DNA from: Pseudoxanthomonas sp.
GTDB taxonomy: Bacteria; Pseudomonadota; Gammaproteobacteria; Xanthomonadales; Xanthomonadaceae
Direction: 5' to 3'
NCBI RefSeq assembly: GCF_027498035.1
Contig: NZ_CP114978.1
Span: 3,720,001 to 3,784,000, forward strand
DNA: 64,000 nucleotides
Position numbers and translations under genes: made by a program. This document shows, piece after piece, positions 15,866 to 23,774 of this stretch (the stretch's first letter is position 1; each line of letters begins with the position of its first letter). A model generated the notes under the pieces. That model worked only from the letters and a program-made list of their open reading frames with translations. It ran no database searches and was not told the origin of the DNA.

Positions 15866-16807
15866 ATGCGCAAGCTCTATCCCGCCATCGAACCCTTCGA
15901 TACCGGTCGCCTGCAGGTCGATGAGCGCCATGCGCTGTATTACGAACAGTGCGGCAACCCGAACGGCAAGCCGGTGGTGCTGCTGCACGGCGGTCCGGGT
16001 GGCGGCTGCAGTCCGAAGATGCGCTGCTTCCATGACCCGGCCAAGTACCGAATCATCCTGTTTGACCAGCGCGGCTCGGGCCGTTCGCGCCCACATGCGG
16101 ACCTGGTCGACAACACCACCTGGGACCTGGTAGCCGACATTGAAAAACTGCGCACGCACCTGGGCATCGACGCCTGGCAGGTGTTCGGCGGCAGCTGGGG
16201 TTCGACCCTGGCGTTGGCCTATGCCGAAACCCATCCCGAGCGGGTCACCGAACTGGTCCTGCGCGGCATCTTCATGCTGCGTCGCTGGGAGCTGGAATGG
16301 TTCTACCAGGAAGGCGCCAGCCGCCTGTTCCCCGATGCCTGGGAGCACTACGTCAACGCGATCCCGGAAGTGGAGCGCGCCGACCTGATCTCGGCCTTCC
16401 ACCGCCGACTGACCAGCGATGACGCCAAGACGCGCCTGGATGCGGCGCGGGCGTGGTCGGTCTGGGAAGGCGCGACCAGCTTCCTGCGCGTGGATGATGA
16501 CTTCGTCAACGGCCACGAGGATGCCGAGTTCGCGCTGGCCTTCGCCCGCATCGAGAACCACTACTTCGTCAACGGCGGCTTCTTCGAGGTGGAAGACCAG
16601 TTGCTGCGCGACGCACACAGGATCGCCGACATCCCGGGCGTGATCGTGCACGGCCGCTACGACGTGGTCTGCCCGATCGCCAACGCCTGGGACCTGCACA
16701 AGGCCTGGCCGAAGGCGACGCTGGAGATCAGCCCGACCTCGGGCCACTCGGCGTTCGAGGAAGAAAACATCGACGCGCTGGTCCGCGCGACCGATGCCTT
16801 TGCCTGA
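15866..16807 (+). CDS. pip: Prolyl aminopeptidase (proline iminopeptidase)
   Basis: A 313-residue alpha/beta hydrolase (peptidase family S33) that releases N-terminal proline from peptides. The oxyanion-loop HGGPGGG (41-47), the nucleophile Ser110 in GGSWGS, the Asp in GRYDVVCP and the His in SGHSAFEE form the expected catalytic triad. No signal peptide, so it is cytoplasmic. Xanthomonas Pip proteins have the same size. It starts 48 bases after prmC. Confidence 0.93.
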   Translation: MRKLYPAIEPFDTGRLQVDERHALYYEQCGNPNGKPVVLLHGGPGGGCSPKMRCFHDPAKYRIILFDQRGSGRSRPHADLVDNTTWDLVADIEKLRTHLGIDAWQVFGGSWGSTLALAYAETHPERVTELVLRGIFMLRRWELEWFYQEGASRLFPDAWEHYVNAIPEVERADLISAFHRRLTSDDAKTRLDAARAWSVWEGATSFLRVDDDFVNGHEDAEFALAFARIENHYFVNGGFFEVEDQLLRDAHRIADIPGVIVHGRYDVVCPIANAWDLHKAWPKATLEISPTSGHSAFEEENIDALVRATDAFA

Positions 16808-16815
16808 GGCCTGAA

Positions 16816-16837
16816 CGCGACGGCCCCGGCCGTCGCG
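16816..16837 (+). other. Hairpin after pip
   Basis: A perfect 10-pair stem (CGCGACGGCC with GGCCGTCGCG) with only two bases between the arms, just after the pip stop. A weak T content follows, so it is at best a poor intrinsic terminator or an mRNA-end structure. Confidence 0.4.
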
Positions 16838-16958
16838 GTTCCACTCCCATACCGCCGGCTGTACGGCACCGCGCTGTGTCGTGCGGCGTGGCGTGCCCGG
16901 CAAATCCGCCGCGCAAGCGCCGCCTAGCATCGCCCGATCTTCGTTGTGAGGTCATGCC

Positions 16959-17657
16959 GTGCTGGGTCGTCGTCCGTGGGTGTCTGTGCTGCTGTTGCCG
17001 TTGGTGTTCCTGGTTGCGTGCCCTTTGGCCGCCCAGCAGGTGGCGTCCGATACGCCACAGGCCTGGCAGGCCGATGCCAAGGCCAACAAGCACGCGCAGA
17101 AGGCCGCTGAGAAAGCCGCCAAGGCCGGCATGCCGAAGATGAAGAGCGCTGGTAAACCATCCGGTGGCGAAGGCGGCCCACCCGGAGGTGGCGGCTCGGG
17201 CGGTGGCATGGACGGTGGTAGTCCGCCTGGTGGTGGTGAAGGTGGTCCTCCCGGCGGCGGCCATGACGGTCCTCCCGGCGGTGGACAGGGCGGGCGCTCG
17301 CAGGCCGGTGCCGACGCGATGCTGCGTCCGGAAATGGACTTCGCCGCACCGCTGAAGGGCACCCTGGTGCTGTACCGCAGCCGCGAGGCAGTGATCTTCG
17401 GCAGCACCGAATCGTCGGACGTGACGATCCTGCCGCTGTCGGGCGAGGGCGTGTCGATCGCGCCAGGCGTCTTGGCCAGCGTGCATGACGATGCCGGCGC
17501 GCTGCGCGTGGACATCGTCACCACCAATGACATCCACGTGACCTTCCGCTATCACACTGATGCGGGCGTGCTCACCGTGGTCGCGCATGCCGAAGGACCG
17601 TTCCCGCGTCCGGGCAGCCGTTTCGATGTGCAGCGCCAGTACCGACTGGCACGCTGA
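16959..17657 (+). CDS. Secreted Gly/Pro-rich protein of unknown function
   Basis: A 232-residue protein starting at GTG 16959 with a GAGG ribosome site. A signal peptide (about 1-25, ending near LAAQQ) is followed by an Ala/Lys-rich helix, then a disordered region (about 66-110) built from GGPPGGG-like repeats. The C-terminal domain of about 100 residues looks beta-rich (LVLYRSREAVIFGSTE, DIHVTFRYHTDAG). I do not recognise the family. It may sit in the periplasm or envelope. It stands alone between pip and a convergent LysR gene. Confidence 0.7.
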   Translation: MLGRRPWVSVLLLPLVFLVACPLAAQQVASDTPQAWQADAKANKHAQKAAEKAAKAGMPKMKSAGKPSGGEGGPPGGGGSGGGMDGGSPPGGGEGGPPGGGHDGPPGGGQGGRSQAGADAMLRPEMDFAAPLKGTLVLYRSREAVIFGSTESSDVTILPLSGEGVSIAPGVLASVHDDAGALRVDIVTTNDIHVTFRYHTDAGVLTVVAHAEGPFPRPGSRFDVQRQYRLAR

Positions 17658-17660
17658 AGC

Positions 17661-18551
17661 TCACTGGCACCAGCCATTGGCGCGCAGTGCTTCGATCAAG
17701 GCCCGCAGCCGCGCCGAGCGCTGTCGCGACGGCGGGTAAACCAGTGATAGCGGTCGCTCGCTGCCTTCGTGTTCGGTCAGCACGCGCTGCACCCGGCCAG
17801 CGGCCAGCGAAGGCGCGGCGAAGAATTCCATCACCTGGGCGATGCCCGCGCCCAGCTCGGCGGCTTCGAGCAGGGGATCGCCGCTGTCGAACACCAGCCG
17901 CGCCTCGACCTGGACCGGATACTGGCCGTGGGCATTCATGAACTGCCATGGCGACAGCCGACCACTGCCCGCGCTGCGCACCGCCAGGCAGTCATGCGAT
18001 GCGAGTTCATCGGGATGCCGGGGCGCGCCACGACGCTGCAGGTAGCTGGGCGCCGCGATGGCGATCCAGCGCAGCGGCCTGAGCGGCAGGGCGATCATGC
18101 GCAGATCGTCGATCGGGCCGGTCCGGAGCGCGGCGTCGTAGCCCTCCTCGACCAGATCGACCACGCGGTCGGTCAGTGCGGTCTCGATCGAGAGCTGCGG
18201 ATGCCGCTGCAACAGCCCGGCCAGCAGGGGCAGCAGGACCACGCGGCCAAACGCGGACGGCGCCGAAAGCTTGAGCGTGCCGGACGGGGCGATGTTGTGG
18301 TCGGCGAGTTGCCGTTCGGCTTCCTCAAGCCCGGCCAGCAGCGGCGCGCAGGTTTCAACGAAGGCGCGGCCCTCGGCGGTCAGTGCCACCTGGCGGGTAC
18401 TGCGATGGAGCAGTCGCACGCCCAGTTGCGTTTCCAGGCGGGCAATGGCGCGCGACAGGCCGGGCTGGCTGATCTCCAGCACTGCCGAGGCCCGGGTGAA
18501 GCTGCGTTCCTCGGCCACCTTGAGCAGCAAGCGCACGGCGTTGAGATCCAT
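17661..18551 (-). CDS. LysR-family regulator (divergent from an MFS exporter)
   Basis: A 296-residue LysR-type regulator with an N-terminal winged helix (FTRASAVLEISQPGLSRAIARLE, split around residues 18-40) and a LysR substrate-binding domain. It is transcribed away from an MFS efflux gene across a 100-base gap, the classical layout for a regulator controlling its neighbour. The inducer is not predictable. Confidence 0.9.
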   Translation of the reverse strand: MDLNAVRLLLKVAEERSFTRASAVLEISQPGLSRAIARLETQLGVRLLHRSTRQVALTAEGRAFVETCAPLLAGLEEAERQLADHNIAPSGTLKLSAPSAFGRVVLLPLLAGLLQRHPQLSIETALTDRVVDLVEEGYDAALRTGPIDDLRMIALPLRPLRWIAIAAPSYLQRRGAPRHPDELASHDCLAVRSAGSGRLSPWQFMNAHGQYPVQVEARLVFDSGDPLLEAAELGAGIAQVMEFFAAPSLAAGRVQRVLTEHEGSERPLSLVYPPSRQRSARLRALIEALRANGWCQ

Positions 18552-18651
18552 CGATTGATGCCAATCCGCATGACAGAATGAATGCAGATGGTATTTATTG
18601 ATTCATGCGCATGGAAGAGACTGCGGCGCTGATTTCGTACTGGAGTGTCGT

Positions 18652-19839
18652 GTGACGTCTTTTTCTGGACCGGCCCGGATGCCGGCTGCGGTCGCCCTGC
18701 TGGGCGGCGCGATCTTCGCGGTGACCACCGCGGAATTCTCGGTGTCCGGCCTGCTGGACACGCTGTCGCGCGACCTGGATGCCTCGGTCGCGCAGATCGG
18801 CTACCTGGTCTCGATCTACGCCGCGGGCATGGCGCTTGGCGGTCCGCTGATGGTCCTGGCCCTGCGCCGGTTCCGGCAGACCACCGCCTTGACCATCGTC
18901 CTGATGTTGGTCGCCGCGGCGCAGTTGGCTGCGGCGTTTACGCCCGGCTACAACCTGCTGGCGGTGTCCCGGTTCGTGCAGGGATTTGCCGGTGCGGCAG
19001 CCTTCGGCCTGGCGCTGTCCATTGGCGCACGCCTTGGCGGCCCGGGCCGGGAAGGGCAGGCGGCGGCCCTGATCATGGGTGGGCTGATGATCGGTACCGT
19101 GCTGGGTCTGCCGCTGGCGACCTGGCTGGGCAGCCTGGTGGGTTGGCGCTGGGTCTTTGCCGGACTGGCAGGCGTGGCGGCGTTGGCCGCTGGGCTGGTC
19201 GCCGCGCTGGTCCATGCGCCGGAGGCCGACGCTGGCGCGCCTCGCCCGACGCGGGCGTTGGCCGATGCGGGCCTGTGGCAGGTGTTTGCCACCAGCTTCC
19301 TGCTGATCGGCGCGACCTTCGCGGCGTTCACCTATTTCGTGCCGTTGCTCGGCCAGCGTGCCGGCATCTCCGCGCGCTGGATTCCCGCCTGTCTGGTGTT
19401 GTATGGCGCGGCGACGGTGGCGGGCAACTTCGCCTGCGGGCGCTGGGTGGACCGGCACGGCGCATGGCGCGTGCAAGGCATCGGCCTTGCGGTCCTTAGT
19501 GCGGCATTGCTGTTGTTTGCCGTTGCCGGTGCGCACCCGGCTGTGGCCCTGCTGTCACTGGTGCTGATTGGCCTGACCGGCGTGGCGCTGAATCCAGCGA
19601 TGGTGGCGCGGGTGTTGGCCATCGATGCCTCGCCGCTGGTCGGCGCCGTGCATACCGCGGTGATTTCGCTCGGGTTGCTGACGGGTGCAGCGCTGGGTGG
19701 CTTCCTGATCGAACGCACCGACCAGCTCGGCGCCGCGCTGTGGGTGGCGGCGGCGATGTCGGTGCTGGGTTGCCTGTCGCTGCTGCGCGCGCCTGATCGC
19801 CTCTCGGCACTGCATGCATCGCGTTCGGCGCGTGCGTGA
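18652..19839 (+). CDS. MFS transporter, DHA1 drug/sugar efflux type
   Basis: A 395-residue inner-membrane protein with about 12 hydrophobic segments. The opening segment AIFAVTTAEFSVSGLL and the motif GGPLMVLALRRF fit the arabinose-efflux/AraJ-like DHA1 group. I choose GTG 18652 because GGAG lies 6 bases upstream; a longer frame from 18598 adds a non-hydrophobic extension. The substrate is unknown. It is probably controlled by the divergent LysR gene. Confidence 0.88.
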   Translation: MTSFSGPARMPAAVALLGGAIFAVTTAEFSVSGLLDTLSRDLDASVAQIGYLVSIYAAGMALGGPLMVLALRRFRQTTALTIVLMLVAAAQLAAAFTPGYNLLAVSRFVQGFAGAAAFGLALSIGARLGGPGREGQAAALIMGGLMIGTVLGLPLATWLGSLVGWRWVFAGLAGVAALAAGLVAALVHAPEADAGAPRPTRALADAGLWQVFATSFLLIGATFAAFTYFVPLLGQRAGISARWIPACLVLYGAATVAGNFACGRWVDRHGAWRVQGIGLAVLSAALLLFAVAGAHPAVALLSLVLIGLTGVALNPAMVARVLAIDASPLVGAVHTAVISLGLLTGAALGGFLIERTDQLGAALWVAAAMSVLGCLSLLRAPDRLSALHASRSARA

Positions 19840-19845
19840 CACCGA

Positions 19846-20712
19846 TCAGGTGGGCGTATAGGTCGGCGGCGTGGCGCTGACCGGCAGTCGCGGTGACAGC
19901 GTCGGGTCGTCGGTCTGCTCGGTCCACACCTCGAACTTCTCCAGTGTGCTGGCGCCGAAGCTGTTGCTGATCGCCGCATCGGCGGCATCGCGGCCGCGGG
20001 CGATCAGCACCCGGCCGATGCGCGGAGTGTTGTGGCGTGCATCGAAGGTGTACCACTGGCCGTCCAGGTAAGCCTCGAACCACGCCGAGAAATCCATCGG
20101 TGCGGCCACCGGCGCGACCCCGATATCGCCCAGGTAGCCTGTGCAGTAGCGGGCGGGGATGTTCATGCAGCGGCACAGCGCGATGGCCGAATGGGCGAAG
20201 TCGCGGCACACGCCGCGGCCTTCCTGCAGCGCCTGCATCGCGCCCTTGGTGGCATTGGCGTGGTGGTAGCCGAACTCGATCTGCGCGTGCACGTAATCGC
20301 AGATCGCCTGCACCCGGTTCCAGCCGGTCGGCGCGTTGCCGAACAGGTCCCAGGCCATGCCGACCAGTTTGTCGGTTTCGCAGTAACGGCTACCCAGCAG
20401 GAAGATCAGCGTCTCGTCGGGCAGCGCGTCCATTGGCACTTCGCGCAGCTGCGGCATGGTCAGGTCCTGCACGCCGCTGTCCTGCACGACTGCATCGCCG
20501 TAAAGGGTGAACAGGCCGGCCGGTGCGTGCAGGCGCGTGCAGGTGTTGCCGAAACTGTCGTGGTACTGGCGCATCGGCACGCCAGGCAGTGCGCGCAGTT
20601 CCTGGCCGATGACGATGTCGGTGCGGCGCGAATCGTGGATGTTCAGCGTGGCCAGCATCGGCGTGGGCTGCGGCAACCGGAAGGCGATCTCGTAACCCAG
20701 ATGGATCAGCAT
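19846..20712 (-). CDS. Transglutaminase-like cysteine protease-fold protein
   Basis: A 288-residue protein with an N-terminal beta domain and a transglutaminase-like core. The nucleophile Cys169 is in GVCRDFAH and the late Asp is in TFDARHN (Asp224). Where the canonical histidine of the HAW motif would fall, this protein has Ser209 (MDFSAWFEAYL). I believe many bacterial relatives share this Ser, so it may use a different base rather than be dead. There is no signal peptide. Genes of this kind often accompany amidase or ligase genes; the next gene upstream is an N-formylglutamate amidohydrolase. Confidence 0.85.
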   Translation of the reverse strand: MLIHLGYEIAFRLPQPTPMLATLNIHDSRRTDIVIGQELRALPGVPMRQYHDSFGNTCTRLHAPAGLFTLYGDAVVQDSGVQDLTMPQLREVPMDALPDETLIFLLGSRYCETDKLVGMAWDLFGNAPTGWNRVQAICDYVHAQIEFGYHHANATKGAMQALQEGRGVCRDFAHSAIALCRCMNIPARYCTGYLGDIGVAPVAAPMDFSAWFEAYLDGQWYTFDARHNTPRIGRVLIARGRDAADAAISNSFGASTLEKFEVWTEQTDDPTLSPRLPVSATPPTYTPT

Positions 20713-20738
20713 GAGGTCGGCACTGCGTCGGGGAGGTG

Positions 20739-21551
20739 CTACCGGTATAGCACCTGCGAAACTTCGTGCTGCGTGAAGCCTGCTTCCAGTGAGGTCAGCA
20801 GGTTCGCCAGGCGCTGTGCCCAGGCCTGCTGGCCGGACTCGCTGGCGATCAGGTCCTGGCGGATTTCCAGCTCCAGGTGCACCAGTCCGCGCGCTTCGCC
20901 ATGCACCGGAATCGCGTAATCGGTCTGGTCGCTGACCGCATACGGTTCGTTGTCGCCAACCACCAGTCCATCGGCTTCCAGCAGCGGCTTGAGCGCCATC
21001 GCCAGGCGGTTGTCGCGCTGGTACAGCACGCCGGCATGCCAGGGCCGCACGATGCCGGCATAGACCGGGGTGAAGCTGTGCATCGCCAGCAGGATCGTCG
21101 GCTGCTCGCGCGCGACGCGGGCATCGAGCTGGGTGCGGATCGCGTCGTGGTAGGGGGTGAAGATTTCCGCGACCCGCTGCGCGCGCTGGGTTTGGCTGGC
21201 GGCCACGTTCGCGGCGATGTCGGTGCCGTCGCTGACCGCGGGGATCGAGCCGGGCGCTACCAGCGGGCGGTTGCAGTCGATCACCAGCCGCGAATAGGTC
21301 TGCAGCACGGCGGTGGCGTCCAGCAGCGCGGCCAGCTTGCGGGTGACGCCGGCGATGCCGATGTCCCAGCCGATATGGCGGTCCAGTTCCCCCTGCGGCA
21401 GGCCCAGCTGCGCCAGCGCGGCGGGCACGATCTGGCCGGCGTGATCGGCGATCAAGAAGAATGGTGACGGCGCGTCTTCGCCGAGCAGGGTGAATGGGGG
21501 TGGATCGCTGGGCCCCAGCAGCGTGATCGCCTCAGACACGCGGCGCGCCAT
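20739..21551 (-). CDS. N-formylglutamate amidohydrolase-family protein
   Basis: A 270-residue protein of the N-formylglutamate amidohydrolase (HutG-like) family, zinc-dependent enzymes that cleave formylglutamate. Typical segments are IADHAGQIVP, RLVIDCNRPL and LLAMHSFTPVY. No other histidine-utilisation gene is nearby, so the physiological substrate is uncertain. The start could be ATG 21551 (overlapping the Nudix gene by 20 bases) or GTG 21539, which spans its stop more tightly. Confidence 0.85.
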   Translation of the reverse strand: MARRVSEAITLLGPSDPPPFTLLGEDAPSPFFLIADHAGQIVPAALAQLGLPQGELDRHIGWDIGIAGVTRKLAALLDATAVLQTYSRLVIDCNRPLVAPGSIPAVSDGTDIAANVAASQTQRAQRVAEIFTPYHDAIRTQLDARVAREQPTILLAMHSFTPVYAGIVRPWHAGVLYQRDNRLAMALKPLLEADGLVVGDNEPYAVSDQTDYAIPVHGEARGLVHLELEIRQDLIASESGQQAWAQRLANLLTSLEAGFTQHEVSQVLYR

Positions 21552-22083
21552 CCAGATGGTGTTCGATCATCCACAGGCCGGCCCACAGCTTGGCGTCGAG
21601 CTGGTAGCCCTCGCCGAGTTTCTGCACCAGCCAGGCCGCGGCCCGGGTGCGCGGGACTTCGTGCACGGTGATGTTCTCGTCGCCATCGCCGCCACCTTCG
21701 CCAACCTTGGTCAGGCCGGTCGCGCGCACGAACGCGATGCGCTCGTTGGTCGAACCCGACGACACCGGTCCGATCAGCAGCACTTCGGCGTGTTCGGCGG
21801 TCCAGCCGGTTTCTTCCTCCAGTTCGCGGATCGCCGACAGCTCGATCGATTCATCGGCGTGGATGTCGCCGACCAGCCCGGCCGGCATCTCGATGGTGTT
21901 GGCCTGCAGCGGCACGCGGAACTGCTCGACGAAGACGATGTTGTCCTCCGGGGTGACCGCGATGATGATCGCGGCCAGCCCGCCGGCATGGGCGCGTTCG
22001 GCGTATTCCCAGGTGCCGCGCCGGATCATGCGCAGGTACTTGCCGTCGTACATGAGTTCAGCGGGTTCGGTCTTGGAGTTCAT
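21532..22083 (-). CDS. Nudix hydrolase, ADP-ribose pyrophosphatase-like
   Basis: A 183-residue Nudix protein. The Nudix box G-x5-E-x7-REUxEExGU is perfect, from GDIHADE to RELEEETGW. The N-terminal beta strands (MYDGKYLRMIRRGTWEY) resemble ADP-sugar pyrophosphatases such as NudF. It would hydrolyse a nucleoside diphosphate linked to a sugar or similar. The ATG at 22083 overlaps the exonuclease stop by one base (TGATG), so it is translationally coupled. Confidence 0.9.
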   Translation of the reverse strand: MNSKTEPAELMYDGKYLRMIRRGTWEYAERAHAGGLAAIIIAVTPEDNIVFVEQFRVPLQANTIEMPAGLVGDIHADESIELSAIRELEEETGWTAEHAEVLLIGPVSSGSTNERIAFVRATGLTKVGEGGGDGDENITVHEVPRTRAAAWLVQKLGEGYQLDAKLWAGLWMIEHHLDGAPRV

Positions 22084-23066
22084 CAGCCGGGCTCGTAGGA
22101 GGGGAAATGGGGGGCATCGTCGTCCTGCGGGGGCGTCCATGGCTGTTCCAGCCCGGCGGCGGTGCGCAGGCGCCGGCGCAGGGTCGGGCCGAAACGCACC
22201 GCATCGGACAGTGCGTCGAGCATGTCGCCATCGGCCGGCGCGCGGGTGAAATCGGGCGTGTTGCCATCCAGCGGCGCATCCAGCGCAATCGTGCTGAGCT
22301 GGCGCCACAGCAAGGCCTGCTCGCGTTGTTCGCGCAGGCGCGTGGCTGCCTGGGCCGCGCCGCGCATGCGCAGGAACGCCACTTCGTCACTGCGCGCCAG
22401 CAAGGCATCCAGGCTGCCGAAATGCGCCAGCAGGATCGCCGCGGTCTTGGCACCGATGCCGCTGACGCCGGGAATGTTGTCGACCGCATCGCCGCACAGC
22501 GCCAGGTAATCGGCGATCTGGTGCGCTTCCACACCATGCCGCGCCTTGACCCCGGTCATGCCCCAGCGCAGGCCGCGGGCGAAATCCCACTGCTCGTCGT
22601 GCTCGAACAGCAGCTGCGACAGGTCCTTGTCGGCCGAGATGATGACCCCGCGATAGCCCAGCGGCCGCGCCGCATGCAGCGCGCTGCCGATCAGGTCATC
22701 GGCTTCGTATTCGGTGTGGGCCAGGACGTTGAAGCCCAGCGCCGCGCACAGCGCCTTGCAGTGAGCGAACTGGCGCCGCAGCTCCGGCGGTGCCGGTTCG
22801 CGGTTGCCCTTGTAGGCCGGGTACAACGCATGTCGGAAGCAGCTGTCCAGCGCTTCGTCGAAGGCCACCACGATGTGCTGCGGGCGTTCGCGTTCGCTCA
22901 GGTCCAGCAGGAACCGCGCGAAGCCGTGGACTGCATTGGTCGGCCAGCCTTCGGCGTCGTGGAACTGGTCGGGCATCGAATGCCAGGCGCGGAACACGTA
23001 CAGGCTGGCGTCGATCAGGTACAGCGGTGCTGGCTGCTGTGCATGCGCGGTGCGAAGTTCAGTCAC
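22083..23066 (-). CDS. 5'-3' exonuclease (flap endonuclease-like, PolI N-domain family)
   Basis: A 327-residue protein with a PIN-like nuclease domain (PLYLIDASLYVFRAW, VAFDEALDSCFRHALYPAYKGNR, YEADDLIG and SADKDLSQLL carry the metal-binding acids). A helix-three-turn-helix follows (DNIPGVSGIGAKTAAILL). It is like the exonuclease part of DNA polymerase I or ExoIX/Xni but stands alone. I use GTG 23066, which overlaps the nitroreductase stop as GTGA; a TTG at 23081 is the alternative. Confidence 0.9.
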   Translation of the reverse strand: MTELRTAHAQQPAPLYLIDASLYVFRAWHSMPDQFHDAEGWPTNAVHGFARFLLDLSERERPQHIVVAFDEALDSCFRHALYPAYKGNREPAPPELRRQFAHCKALCAALGFNVLAHTEYEADDLIGSALHAARPLGYRGVIISADKDLSQLLFEHDEQWDFARGLRWGMTGVKARHGVEAHQIADYLALCGDAVDNIPGVSGIGAKTAAILLAHFGSLDALLARSDEVAFLRMRGAAQAATRLREQREQALLWRQLSTIALDAPLDGNTPDFTRAPADGDMLDALSDAVRFGPTLRRRLRTAAGLEQPWTPPQDDDAPHFPSYEPG

Positions 23067-23644
23067 GGCTGGCCGTGCCAATCCGTCAGCAACGCCGCGG
23101 CATCGGGACGTTCGCGTTCCGGCGCTTCCATCACGGCAGTGCCGATGTGGATGAAACCTGCAATGCGTTCATCCGGGCCCAGGTCCAGTGCAGCGTTGAT
23201 GACCGGATCGGTCGCGGCCCAGCCGGTCAGCCATTGCGCGCCGAAGCCATAGGCCTGCGCGGCCTGGAGCAGGGCAAAGCACACGCTGCCGGCGGTCAGC
23301 CATTGCTCCTGCAGCGGCACTTTGTGACCTGGCTTCAGGTTGGCGACCACGGTGATGATCAGCGGCGCGTCCGAAAAACGACCGCGGTCCTTGTCCACGA
23401 CTGAAGCTGGCGCAACAGGATCCTTCTGCAGGGTCCGGTTGGCCAGCAGGTCACCCATGGCCTGGCGTGCATCGCCTTGGATCCGGATGAAGCGGAAGGG
23501 CACCAGCTTGCCGTGGTCCGGCACGCGGCTGGCGCTCTGCAGCATGTGCAGCAGCGTGTCGTCGTCAGGTCCGGGGGCGCGCAGCTGCTTGGAGGGAACC
23601 GAACGCCGTTGGTCGAGCGCTTGCAGCAGTTCTGGGGTTGGCAT
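23063..23644 (-). CDS. Nitroreductase family protein (YdjA-like)
   Basis: A 193-residue FMN-dependent oxidoreductase of the nitroreductase superfamily. RRSVPSKQL at the start and SRVPDHGKLVPFRF are typical of the YdjA/NfnB-like subgroup. The substrate is unknown. It appears to be the first gene of a minus-strand run of four overlapping genes that continues with the exonuclease, Nudix hydrolase and amidohydrolase. Confidence 0.88.
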   Translation of the reverse strand: MPTPELLQALDQRRSVPSKQLRAPGPDDDTLLHMLQSASRVPDHGKLVPFRFIRIQGDARQAMGDLLANRTLQKDPVAPASVVDKDRGRFSDAPLIITVVANLKPGHKVPLQEQWLTAGSVCFALLQAAQAYGFGAQWLTGWAATDPVINAALDLGPDERIAGFIHIGTAVMEAPERERPDAAALLTDWHGQP

Positions 23645-23774
23645 GCGGTCCAGTTTATCCGTTTGGCACGTTTTTTGAGTGGAAGGCAGGTCAAGCGCAG
23701 GAATGGATGTGGATCACGTCCCAGTCAGCGTACGATTTCATTCTGCAGGGCATTCGGGGATCTGGTTTCGCGGC

